From the NCBI GenBank assembly GCA_965222345.1, contig CBDCTS010000004.1:124001-188000 (forward strand): 64,000 bases of DNA, in the 5' to 3' direction. Under the pieces are notes generated by a model that ran no database searches, was not told the origin of the DNA, and worked only from the letters and a program-made list of their open reading frames with translations. Shown here piece after piece: positions 33,148-41,449 of this stretch. Every line of letters starts with the position of its first letter. The first letter of the stretch is position 1. The stretch comes from JADFGZ01 sp965222345 (GTDB lineage: Bacteria > Acidobacteriota > Terriglobia > 2-12-FULL-54-10). A program made the translations under genes and the position numbers.

Positions 33148-34875
33148 ATGGAAAATAAAGAGATTGTTCGGATATTTGCTGAGACAGCCGATCTGATGGA
33201 GATCGCAGGTCAGGACCCTTTCCGGATCCGAAGCTATCGCAATGCGATTCGGGCGATTGAGAATCTGACCGAGCGCCTCGAGGATATCCTGGCCGATCCG
33301 GAGCGTAAGCTGACCGACATTCCCTCCATTGGAAAGGGAATGGCAGCGAACATCTCTGAAATCAGCCGCAGCGGCGAGTTGTCGATCCATCAGGAGCTAC
33401 GCTCCCGCTTCCCGGCGGTCGCTCTCGAGTTGCTCAAGATCCAGGGACTCGGGCCCAAGGCCACGGCGTTACTGTTAAACCACTTCCAGATTCAATCTAT
33501 GGAAGACGTCGAACAGCTCGCCCGGGAGGGGAGACTGCGCGATCTGCCGCGCATGGGTGAGAAGCTCGAACAGAAGATTCTGAAATCCATCGAGACATAT
33601 AAACGCAGCGCGGGACGGTTTCTTATTAATGCAGCCGACGGACTGGCCGCCGAGGTGCGGGAGTACCTGTCCCAATCTCTCGGAGTGAAAAAAGTAACTT
33701 CGGCAGGGAGCTTGCGGCGCGGATGCGATAGCATCGGAGACCTGGATTTTCTGGTGACGGGCGGCTCGCGAAAACACACGGCTGATCATTTTCTGAAGTT
33801 CCCGAAAGTCGCCGAGGTCGTCGCCAGCGGAGAGAACAAAGTCAGCGTGAAATTGAAGGAAGGCATCCAGGTGGATGTCCGCATGCTTGCCCCGGAAAGT
33901 TATGGCGCGGCGATGCAATATTTCACGGGTTCCAAGGCGCACAACGTAGCGCTCCGCGACCGGGCCAAGCGCATGGGTTACAAGCTGAGCGAATATGGTC
34001 TGTTTCGCATCTCGGATGGCGGCAAAATAGCCGGTCGAACCGAAGAGGAAGTTTATAACGCGCTAGGCCTCTCCTATATCGAGCCGGAACTGCGGGAAAA
34101 TTCCGGGGAGATTGACGCCGCTGCTGCCGGCGAGCTACCCCGCCTGTTGAGGCAGGAGGACATTCGCGGAGACCTGCACATGCACACCACCGCAACCGAC
34201 GGGCGTTGCTCCATATTAGAGATGGCTCAGGCGGCGCAGCAGCGGGGCCTGGAATACGTTGCGATCACCGACCATTCTCAGGCGCTGGCGATGGCCAACG
34301 GTATGAATGAAAAGCGAGTGCTGGCCCAGATCAAGGAGATTCGCAAAGCAGAGTCCCGCATGGAGGGGTTTCGCATTTTTGCCGGCACGGAAGTGGATAT
34401 ACACCGGAACGGGACCCTCGACCTCGATAATGAGGTCCTGGCCCAACTGGACGTGGTGGTGGCCAGCGTTCACTCCCTCATGAATCTTTCCTCAGAGCAG
34501 ATGACCGACCGCCTGCTCGCCGCATTTGAGAATCCTTATCTGAATATTTTGGCGCATCCCACGGGGCGGCTGGTGCTCCGCCGGGAACCGTTTGGATTTG
34601 ACGCCGAAAAGATTGTTGCCGAGGCTCGCCGCAGAAACATTGCCCTGGAGGTGAACTCTTTTCCCGACCGCCTGGACCTGCGCGAACACCACATTCGTTT
34701 ATGCAAGCAAGCGGGCGTCAAGCTGGTGATTTCCACCGACTCCCACCACACGAAGCATCTGTCGCATCTGAAATATGGCGTGCTCATGGCCCGCCGGGGG
34801 TGGCTGGAAAAGCAGGAGGTGCTGAACACCTTGCCGGCCGCCCAATTCCAGCAGGCCATCAAACGCCGCTGCTGA
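33148..34875 (+). CDS. polX: DNA polymerase/3'-5' exonuclease PolX
   Basis: 575 aa, the normal bacterial PolX length. An N-terminal HhH region (LTDIPSIGKGMAANISEI, LKIQGLGPKATALLL) is followed by the family-X catalytic core: AGSLRRGCDSIGDLDFLVTG with Asp198 and Asp200, and Asp243 in IQVDVRML. The C-terminal PHP nuclease domain starts at DLHMHTTATDGR (His344, His346) and includes AGTEVDIH and VISTDSHHTKHL. It acts in base-excision repair and gap filling. Independent of the propeller gene (terminator between). Confidence 0.95.
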   Translation: MENKEIVRIFAETADLMEIAGQDPFRIRSYRNAIRAIENLTERLEDILADPERKLTDIPSIGKGMAANISEISRSGELSIHQELRSRFPAVALELLKIQGLGPKATALLLNHFQIQSMEDVEQLAREGRLRDLPRMGEKLEQKILKSIETYKRSAGRFLINAADGLAAEVREYLSQSLGVKKVTSAGSLRRGCDSIGDLDFLVTGGSRKHTADHFLKFPKVAEVVASGENKVSVKLKEGIQVDVRMLAPESYGAAMQYFTGSKAHNVALRDRAKRMGYKLSEYGLFRISDGGKIAGRTEEEVYNALGLSYIEPELRENSGEIDAAAAGELPRLLRQEDIRGDLHMHTTATDGRCSILEMAQAAQQRGLEYVAITDHSQALAMANGMNEKRVLAQIKEIRKAESRMEGFRIFAGTEVDIHRNGTLDLDNEVLAQLDVVVASVHSLMNLSSEQMTDRLLAAFENPYLNILAHPTGRLVLRREPFGFDAEKIVAEARRRNIALEVNSFPDRLDLREHHIRLCKQAGVKLVISTDSHHTKHLSHLKYGVLMARRGWLEKQEVLNTLPAAQFQQAIKRRC

Positions 34876-34882
34876 AAGTGCT

Positions 34883-37249
34883 CTAGTAGTCAAACGAGTA
34901 GGTAAGCTTGACCTGCAGGGAGCGATCCTTCTGGCCGTCGAACACTCCCGTAACCCGGTGTTCTACGTTGCCAATCTCATCGAACAAGGCCCGCCGGCCT
35001 TCGTTATAAACCAGGAAGAAATCGTCGCCGGGGCGGAAGATGTAATTCAACCGGAAGTTGACCCCCAGAAAGGAATCGGCGCTGTTATATTGAAGCGTGG
35101 TGCTGGTGAGCCACTGATTGTTGAAGTTATAGTTGATGCGGGCGTTGAGGACGTGGTCGGTGAATGTTCCATCCTGGTCAGGGGAAATCTCTTCTTCATT
35201 CACGTAATTTGAATAGGTTCCGGCTGGAAACCTGGCCTTATTCAGTTCGTATCCGGGCTCTACAGAGAATTGTTCGGTCAGCCGCAGGCGAGGAGTGAGT
35301 CGCAAATTGTGAAGTTCCCCTCCGAAGAATCCGCGATGCCACTGCCAAAAGGCGCCGCCGGAAAGTTTCCTGGCGGGGTTGCTGTTATAACGTATGCCGG
35401 GATACCACCAACTGTAGGTTCCTGGGGGGATAACCACGCCCGGCCGGATCTCGAACGGCTCCTCCAGCCGTTCCAGACGGCTATGCGGGTTGAAGGCCAC
35501 GAGGTCACCGCTCTGAAAGCGGACTTCAACCGTGTGATGGTTGACCCGGGTTTCAAGGTCATTGTTCTGATCCATTGTATAGTCGGAGCGGAGCGAGAAG
35601 CGCCACTGGCGAATCAACCGGCTGTTGGGCCGCGGCAGAAAGGTGATTCCCGGCGCAATGTGGTGCATGTTCTTGCGGGGAATGAATCCCACGTCATTTC
35701 GGAATTCCCGCTCCACCCCTAGCCAGGAAGTCTCCAAAACGAGGAGGTCGCTGTCCCAAATTATCGAACCGGCGCTGACCAGATTGTCGTCCTGGATTCC
35801 GGGCGAGCTGGATTTCGCCAATAAGCCTCCGATGGTGAGATGCTGGAAAAAGACAAAGTTGGCATCCACCCCATAGACCCGATTGAAATCGCTGCTCCCT
35901 GCTTTCTCCCGGTTGATGAGAAAGCCACCCACCGTGGACCTCGACAACACGTCGCGTTTCACCCGCAGCACCCCGTAGTTGCTGGCGGGTATGCCTTCCG
36001 ATGGCAGAGCCTCCGTTTGGACGTTCAACATGCCCAGCGTGAGTCCTTGGAGCTTGCCGGTAACGCGACCGCCGGCAAGGATCGGCACAGGTTGCCGCTT
36101 GGGAGAGAGGCCGATCTGCCGGCTGTGGAACAGCTTCATGATCGCCCGAGGGCCCTCTCCCTGAACGGTCCCAAACTCGTAAACACCGGCTCCTTCGAGG
36201 AAAAACTCTCTTTTTTCAGGGAAGAAAAGTGGAAAGCGGTCCAAGTTTACTTCCTGATCGTCCACTTCGGTCTGGGCGAAATCCGTGTTCCAGGTTAAGT
36301 CAGCCGTGAGGCTGGGCGTGATGCGGTATTTCAACACCTCAATGCCGGCATCAGAAGAGTTGCGGGTCGTGCTCTGGAACCGGTCGGCGGATCCGGCCGT
36401 TAGGTCGCGCTGGCTCTCGTTGACAAACCCTCCCAGCACGTAAGGCTTGACCCGCAGCCGCAGCCCTGTTTCGATTTCTTCCAGTCCCTCCAAATGCCCG
36501 GCCTGGGAGAGATTTTCGAGATTAAATCCGCGCTGGAAACTGTTCCAGTAGGAGAACTCATTTTTCCGCCGTATCACTCGCTCCAAATCGATTCCCCATC
36601 CTTGCCCGTCTTCTTCACTCACCCGCAGGCTCTTGAACGGGATGGCGAACTCCGCCATCCAGCCTGCTGGGTTAATCTGGCTTGCCACGTCCCATTGTTC
36701 GTCCCAGTTCTCATTGATATCTCTGCCTTCGTCGGTAATCAAGGCGTCGTATTGAGTCCCCAGCGGGTTGGTCCTAAACATAAAGGCGTTACGGTGGTCA
36801 TGAAACGTATCGAGCACGATGCTCAGGGTGTCATCATTTTGCAGGGTGTCGTCCCGCCGCCGCTCGGAGGCCAGGATTCCCCCAGGGTTCGAGTCGTAGC
36901 AGACGACCCCGATGTACAAGGTGGACGCGGTATAGATGATTCGGAATTCAGTCCTCTCCGTGGAGGGCTCGCCTTCCTGAGGATCTTTTTGCACAAATCC
37001 CAGGGAGACCCGAGCCTCCTGCCAGGCCGGTTCGTCAAGGTTCCCGTCCAAAGTCACGGGTAATTCCGTCCGGACGGCGGTGATGTTTTTCCGTCCGTGT
37101 GTTCTTGTTATGTTGAGAGTGTTGCTCTGGGCGTGTCCGGACGAGGAGGTCAGCGTATACAGAAACAGAAGGACAAACAGAGGGAGCCCTCGACGGCGAC
37201 GTCGGCCGAAGCTTTGTCCAGCCCCAGCCTCATTTCTGCTAAACATCAT
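34883..37249 (-). CDS. DUF5916/CBM9-like outer-membrane protein, paralogue 1
   Basis: 788 aa from ATG 37249 (a TTG lies four codons earlier). A signal peptide (GLPLFVLLFLYTLTSSSGHA) leads to a CBM9/DOMON-like beta-sandwich, residues about 45-240 (LPVTLDGNLDEPAWQEARVS, TLYIGVVCYDSNPGGILASE, NPLGTQYDALITDEG). A long region rich in alternating strands follows (FPLFFPEKREFFLEGAGVYE) and ends in KLTYSFDY. The aromatic end fits an outer-membrane barrel. Function unknown; relatives are common in Acidobacteria and Bacteroidetes. First of four tandem paralogues on this strand. Confidence 0.85.
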   Translation of the reverse strand: MMFSRNEAGAGQSFGRRRRRGLPLFVLLFLYTLTSSSGHAQSNTLNITRTHGRKNITAVRTELPVTLDGNLDEPAWQEARVSLGFVQKDPQEGEPSTERTEFRIIYTASTLYIGVVCYDSNPGGILASERRRDDTLQNDDTLSIVLDTFHDHRNAFMFRTNPLGTQYDALITDEGRDINENWDEQWDVASQINPAGWMAEFAIPFKSLRVSEEDGQGWGIDLERVIRRKNEFSYWNSFQRGFNLENLSQAGHLEGLEEIETGLRLRVKPYVLGGFVNESQRDLTAGSADRFQSTTRNSSDAGIEVLKYRITPSLTADLTWNTDFAQTEVDDQEVNLDRFPLFFPEKREFFLEGAGVYEFGTVQGEGPRAIMKLFHSRQIGLSPKRQPVPILAGGRVTGKLQGLTLGMLNVQTEALPSEGIPASNYGVLRVKRDVLSRSTVGGFLINREKAGSSDFNRVYGVDANFVFFQHLTIGGLLAKSSSPGIQDDNLVSAGSIIWDSDLLVLETSWLGVEREFRNDVGFIPRKNMHHIAPGITFLPRPNSRLIRQWRFSLRSDYTMDQNNDLETRVNHHTVEVRFQSGDLVAFNPHSRLERLEEPFEIRPGVVIPPGTYSWWYPGIRYNSNPARKLSGGAFWQWHRGFFGGELHNLRLTPRLRLTEQFSVEPGYELNKARFPAGTYSNYVNEEEISPDQDGTFTDHVLNARINYNFNNQWLTSTTLQYNSADSFLGVNFRLNYIFRPGDDFFLVYNEGRRALFDEIGNVEHRVTGVFDGQKDRSLQVKLTYSFDY

Positions 37250-37482
37250 CACTTCAGCCAAGTAAAAGTATTCCCGTCAAACGTCAGCGGCGATATGGTT
37301 TTTCCCGGACGGGCCGGATGCAAGATTTGCTTTCTAGATAGTAACAACCACGATGCATGGTAGCAGAACCATTGGTTGGTCGCAAGGAAGGTTTCGGGCC
37401 TATGGCTGGGTGAACTGGGTGCCGTCCAGCTTGCTTTTTCCAGAGGTATTTCCTCAGACCTGCAGGGACTTGGTTTGCTGGT

Positions 37483-39915
37483 CTAGTAGTCAAACGAGTA
37501 GGTGAGCTTAAGCTGCAAGGAACGGTCTCGCCTGCCGTCGAGCAGTCCTGCAATCCGGTGGCCTTCGTCATCGAACATGGACTGCCGGCCTTCGTTATAA
37601 ACCAGGAAGAAATCGTCGCCGGGGCGGAAGATGTAGTTCAGCCGGAAGTTGAATCCCAGGAAGGAGTCGCTGCTGTTGTATTGGATAGTGGTGCTGGTGA
37701 GCCACTGGTTGTTGAAGTTGTAATTGACGCGGGTGTTGACGACGTGGTCGGTAAATTTGCCGTCAGTGTCGGGGAAAATTCCATCATCGTTCATATAGAC
37801 CCCCGCCGGCAGGGTAGCGTTATTCAAGCCATATTCGGGCTCCACGGAGAACTGCTCGCTCAGCCTCAACCGCCCACTGAGCGACAAACCGTCAAGCGCC
37901 CCTCCCCGGTAGTAGCCGTGATGGTGCGTCCAGGTGGCGAACCACGAAAATTGCTTGGCCGGATTAGACCGGTAGCGGGCGCCGTTGTTCCACCAACTGT
38001 AGAGCCCCGGAGGGATGACGATGCCTGGCCGGATGCGGAACGGCTCCTCCGGTCGGTCCAGGCGTGTGTGCGGATTGAATGCCAGAACACCGCCGTCCTG
38101 AAAAAGGACTTCAAACGCGTAGTGATTGATGCGGGTCTGGAGCACGTTTTGTTGGCTCATGGTGTAGTCGGAGCGGGCCCGGATGATGAACTGCCGGATG
38201 TAAGAGTTATTGGCGGGGCGCGGTTTCAGTTGAATCTCCGGTGAAAATCGTCGCATATTCTTGCGTGGGATAAATCCTAAGTCGTTCCGGAAGTCAGGGT
38301 CCACAACAAGCCAAGAGGTTCCGATACCCAGGAAGTCACTGTCCCACTTCACTGATCCTGCCGTCACCCAGTTGTCGCTTTTTGAATCCGGCGCGCTGGA
38401 TTTGCCCACAAAGCCTCCCACGGTGAGGTGCTGGAGGAATACGAAGTTGGCGTCGGCGCCGAAAACGCGGTTGTAGTCGCTGGTTCCTCCCTGCTCGCGG
38501 CTGATCAGGAAACCGCCTATGGTGGAGCGCGCCAGGATATCCCGTTTCACCCGCAGTACTCCGTAGTTGCTGGCTGCGATGTTTTCCGACGGCAAAGCCT
38601 CGGTCTGGACGTTCAACATGCCCAGCGTAAGGCCCTGGAGCTTTCCTGTGATGCGCGCGCCGACGATGATGGGCACGGGCAGCCGCCTGTGGGAAAGCCC
38701 GATTCGCCGGCTGTGGAACAGCTTCAATGTCGGCCGGTTGGCGCCCTCACCCATAGCCACGCCAAACTCGTAGACACCAGCGCCCTCCTGAAAAAATTCC
38801 CTTTTTTCGGGGAAGAACAGCGGGAAACGGTCCAGGTTCACCTGCTGATCGTCCACTTCGGTCTGGGCAAAGTCGGTTCTCCAGGTTACGTCGGCGGTCA
38901 GACTGGGTGTGATGCGGTATTTAATTACCTCCAAGCCGACGTCGGAAGAGCTGCGTGTTGTGCTCCGGAACGCATCGGTTATCCCGGTCGTTTGGTTGAG
39001 ACGACGCTCGTTGACAAACCCTCCCAGCGCGTACGGCTTGACCCTCAGCCGCAGCCCTGTTTCGATGGCTTCCAGACCTTCCAGATGACCTCCCTGAGAG
39101 ACGTTTTCCAACTGGAAGTCGCGATGGAAGCTGTTCCAATACGAAAACTCGTTTTTCCGCCGGATGACGCGCTCCAGGTCTAATCCCCAGTTTTGGACGT
39201 CGTCTTCGCTCACACGCAGGCTCTCGAACGGGATAGCGAACTCTGCCGTCCATCCGGCCGCGGTAATCTGGCTCGCCACGTCCCATGTTTCGTCCCAGCT
39301 CTCATTGATATCTCTGCCTTCATCCGTAATCAGGGCGTCGTATTGAGTCCCCAACGGGTTGGTCCGAAACAGAAAGGCGTTGCGGTGATCATGAAAGGTG
39401 TCGAGCACAATGCCCAGGGAGTCGTCGTTTTGAAAGTTGTCATCCCGTCGCCGCTCGCTGGCTACGATTCCTTCGGGGTTGGAATCATAGCAGAGGACTC
39501 CGATGTACAAGGTGGTCGCGCTGTAGAGGACGCGGAATTCGGTTCTCTCCGTGGAGGGCTCGCCTTCCTGGGGGTCTTTTTGCGTAAAACCCAGGGAGAT
39601 CCGGGCTGCTTGCCAGGCCGGCTCGTCGAGGTTCCCGTCCAGGGTGACGGGCAATTCCGTCCGGACGGCGGTGATGGTCTTCTGGCCGTGTGTTCTTGCT
39701 GCGGAGACAGGGATGCTTTGGGTGCGCCCGTGCAGGGAAGTCAGCACAGTTGCCAGCAGCAGGATAGCCGGAAGAAAACCACGATGTGCGCTACGGCTTG
39801 GCTTGAGTATAGCCGCATACCGATCAGGGGTTATTTTCTGCAAGTTAGTTTTTAGATAGATCAAACGTAGGATTTGCTGCCGAGGAAGTGTAGCAGAAGC
39901 GAGGGTTGCTTTCAA
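37483..39915 (-). CDS. DUF5916/CBM9-like outer-membrane protein, paralogue 2
   Basis: Up to 810 aa, same architecture as its neighbours (LPVTLDGNLDEPAWQAARIS, NPLGTQYDALITDEGRDINE, KLTYSFDY end). No ATG exists in frame before the signal sequence (FLPAILLLATVLTSLHG); only TTG codons (39915 and two later) could start it. An ATG lies in another frame close by. The ISNCY element inserted right at 39932, within the direct repeat that begins at 39915, so its native promoter and ribosome-binding site have been separated. Expression is doubtful. Confidence 0.75.
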   Translation of the reverse strand: MKATLASATLPRQQILRLIYLKTNLQKITPDRYAAILKPSRSAHRGFLPAILLLATVLTSLHGRTQSIPVSAARTHGQKTITAVRTELPVTLDGNLDEPAWQAARISLGFTQKDPQEGEPSTERTEFRVLYSATTLYIGVLCYDSNPEGIVASERRRDDNFQNDDSLGIVLDTFHDHRNAFLFRTNPLGTQYDALITDEGRDINESWDETWDVASQITAAGWTAEFAIPFESLRVSEDDVQNWGLDLERVIRRKNEFSYWNSFHRDFQLENVSQGGHLEGLEAIETGLRLRVKPYALGGFVNERRLNQTTGITDAFRSTTRSSSDVGLEVIKYRITPSLTADVTWRTDFAQTEVDDQQVNLDRFPLFFPEKREFFQEGAGVYEFGVAMGEGANRPTLKLFHSRRIGLSHRRLPVPIIVGARITGKLQGLTLGMLNVQTEALPSENIAASNYGVLRVKRDILARSTIGGFLISREQGGTSDYNRVFGADANFVFLQHLTVGGFVGKSSAPDSKSDNWVTAGSVKWDSDFLGIGTSWLVVDPDFRNDLGFIPRKNMRRFSPEIQLKPRPANNSYIRQFIIRARSDYTMSQQNVLQTRINHYAFEVLFQDGGVLAFNPHTRLDRPEEPFRIRPGIVIPPGLYSWWNNGARYRSNPAKQFSWFATWTHHHGYYRGGALDGLSLSGRLRLSEQFSVEPEYGLNNATLPAGVYMNDDGIFPDTDGKFTDHVVNTRVNYNFNNQWLTSTTIQYNSSDSFLGFNFRLNYIFRPGDDFFLVYNEGRQSMFDDEGHRIAGLLDGRRDRSLQLKLTYSFDY

Positions 39916-39931
39916 GTTCAGGTTGAGAGAA

Positions 39932-41346
39932 TGTCGTTAGCACATGATATGTCCGGTCTAATTAACATGTGAAATGTCCGCTTTGAGCGGCGTAGGGTAG
40001 GGCTTTTTGCCAGGAGGTGGCATGAAGTTCTACTCGGAAGCTGCGATGGAGCGGGCGATGAAGATACAAGAAGTAATTTTGCGAGCGATAGGGAAGCGGA
40101 TCAACTGGTGGCAGGCAGCCGAGATCATCGGGATCAGCGACCGGCAGATGAGGCGGTGGCGCAGCCGGTACGAGCAGTACGGCTACGACGGGCTGTTTGA
40201 CCGGCGGCGGGGAAAGCCGAGTCCGCGGCGGGTACCCCTGGGGACGGTGGAGAAGGTGTTGGGGCTGTATCAGGAGAAGTACTTTGACTTCAACGTGCGG
40301 CACTTTCACGAAAAGCTGCGGGAAGAGCACGGCCTCCGGCTGAGCTACACCTGGGTGAAGCTGGCATTGCAAGGGGCGGGGCTAGTGAACAGGAGGCGGA
40401 AGCGGGGCCTGCACCGCCAGAGGCGGCCCCGGCGGCCGTTGCCGGGAATGCTGCTGCATCTGGATGGGAGCCAGCATCGGTGGTTTGTCGATGATCGCTG
40501 GTATGACCTGCTGGTGGTCCTGGATGATGCCAGCAGCGAGATTTACTATGCGCAACTGGTAGAGCAGGAATCGACGCGGACGGTGCTGGCTGCCCTGCGG
40601 GAGGTGGTCGAGCAGCAGGGGATCTTTTGCGCCCTTTATAGCGACCGGGCCAGTCATTTCTTCCTGACCCGGAAGGCGGGCGAGCCGGTGGATCGGCAAC
40701 GGCTGACCCAGGTGGGCCGCGCCCTGCGGGAGCTGGGCATTCAGATGATTCCGGCCTATTCGCCGCAGGCGCGGGGACGCAGCGAGCGGAACTTCGGGAC
40801 CTGGCAAGGGCGGCTGCCGCAGGAACTGCGCCTGCGGGGAATCATCACGCTAGAGGCAGCGAATCGGTTCCTGCGGGAGGGCTATATCGGGGAGTTCAAC
40901 CGGCGCTTTGCCGTGCCGGCCACCCAACCAGGCAGCGCCTTTTTGCCGTCAGCCAGGCGGGAGTTAGAGCGAATCTTCTCGATCCAGCACCAGCGGATAG
41001 TGAATCGGGACAATACGGTCAGTCTGGAGAACCGCCTCCTCCAGATCGAGAAAACTCCTTGGCGCGGGACTCTGGCGGGCTGCCGGGTGACCGTCTATGA
41101 ACACCTGGATGGGACGTTAAGCATTGGCTATGGGCCGCACACGGTGGGCCGCTACTCCTCCGAGGGGGTGGCGATCCGGTGCGGCGGTCGGCGGCGGAGC
41201 CCTGTGGCTTCCCGACAACACCATTTGGCGCTCACCTCCGTCGCCCTACGGGCTCCTTCGGTCAGCGCCAAATCACTTTCGGTAGAATCATGAAAGCGGA
41301 CATTTCACTTGCTACATATACCGGACATTTTAACTTGCTAACAACA
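39932..41346 (+). mobile_element. ISNCY/IS1202-like insertion sequence, copy A (complete)
   Basis: 1415 bp. The ends are imperfect inverted repeats of about 55 bp: TGTCGTTAGCACATGATATG at left and TGTTGTTAGCAAGTTAAAAT as the complement at right, each with internal ATGTCCGG and AAATGTCCGC boxes. It is flanked by a long direct repeat of 16-19 bp (39915-39933 and 41346-41364). Long duplications are known in the IS1202 group. Copy B at 46390 is identical as far as it goes. Confidence 0.88.
40022..41293 (+). CDS. ISNCY-family transposase, copy A
   Basis: 423-aa DDE transposase. Start ATG 40022 with AGGAGG five bases upstream. An N-terminal helix-turn-helix (WWQAAEIIGISDRQMRRWRS, YGYDGLFDRRRGKP) precedes an rve-like core with catalytic Asp in LHLDGSQHRWF, Asp in LYSDRASHF and Glu in QARGRSERNFGTWQ. 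The C terminus is a beta-rich Mu-like part. ISNCY is my family recall from the overall pattern. Confidence 0.88.
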   Translation: MKFYSEAAMERAMKIQEVILRAIGKRINWWQAAEIIGISDRQMRRWRSRYEQYGYDGLFDRRRGKPSPRRVPLGTVEKVLGLYQEKYFDFNVRHFHEKLREEHGLRLSYTWVKLALQGAGLVNRRRKRGLHRQRRPRRPLPGMLLHLDGSQHRWFVDDRWYDLLVVLDDASSEIYYAQLVEQESTRTVLAALREVVEQQGIFCALYSDRASHFFLTRKAGEPVDRQRLTQVGRALRELGIQMIPAYSPQARGRSERNFGTWQGRLPQELRLRGIITLEAANRFLREGYIGEFNRRFAVPATQPGSAFLPSARRELERIFSIQHQRIVNRDNTVSLENRLLQIEKTPWRGTLAGCRVTVYEHLDGTLSIGYGPHTVGRYSSEGVAIRCGGRRRSPVASRQHHLALTSVALRAPSVSAKSLSVES

Positions 41347-41449
41347 GTTCAGGTTGAGAGAATGGAACAATCGGCGCAGCAGATCGTTCCCCAAGACTCT
41401 TTTTTAGGCACATTTACACTTCGGGTTGCGGGATACCTGGTTTGTTGGG

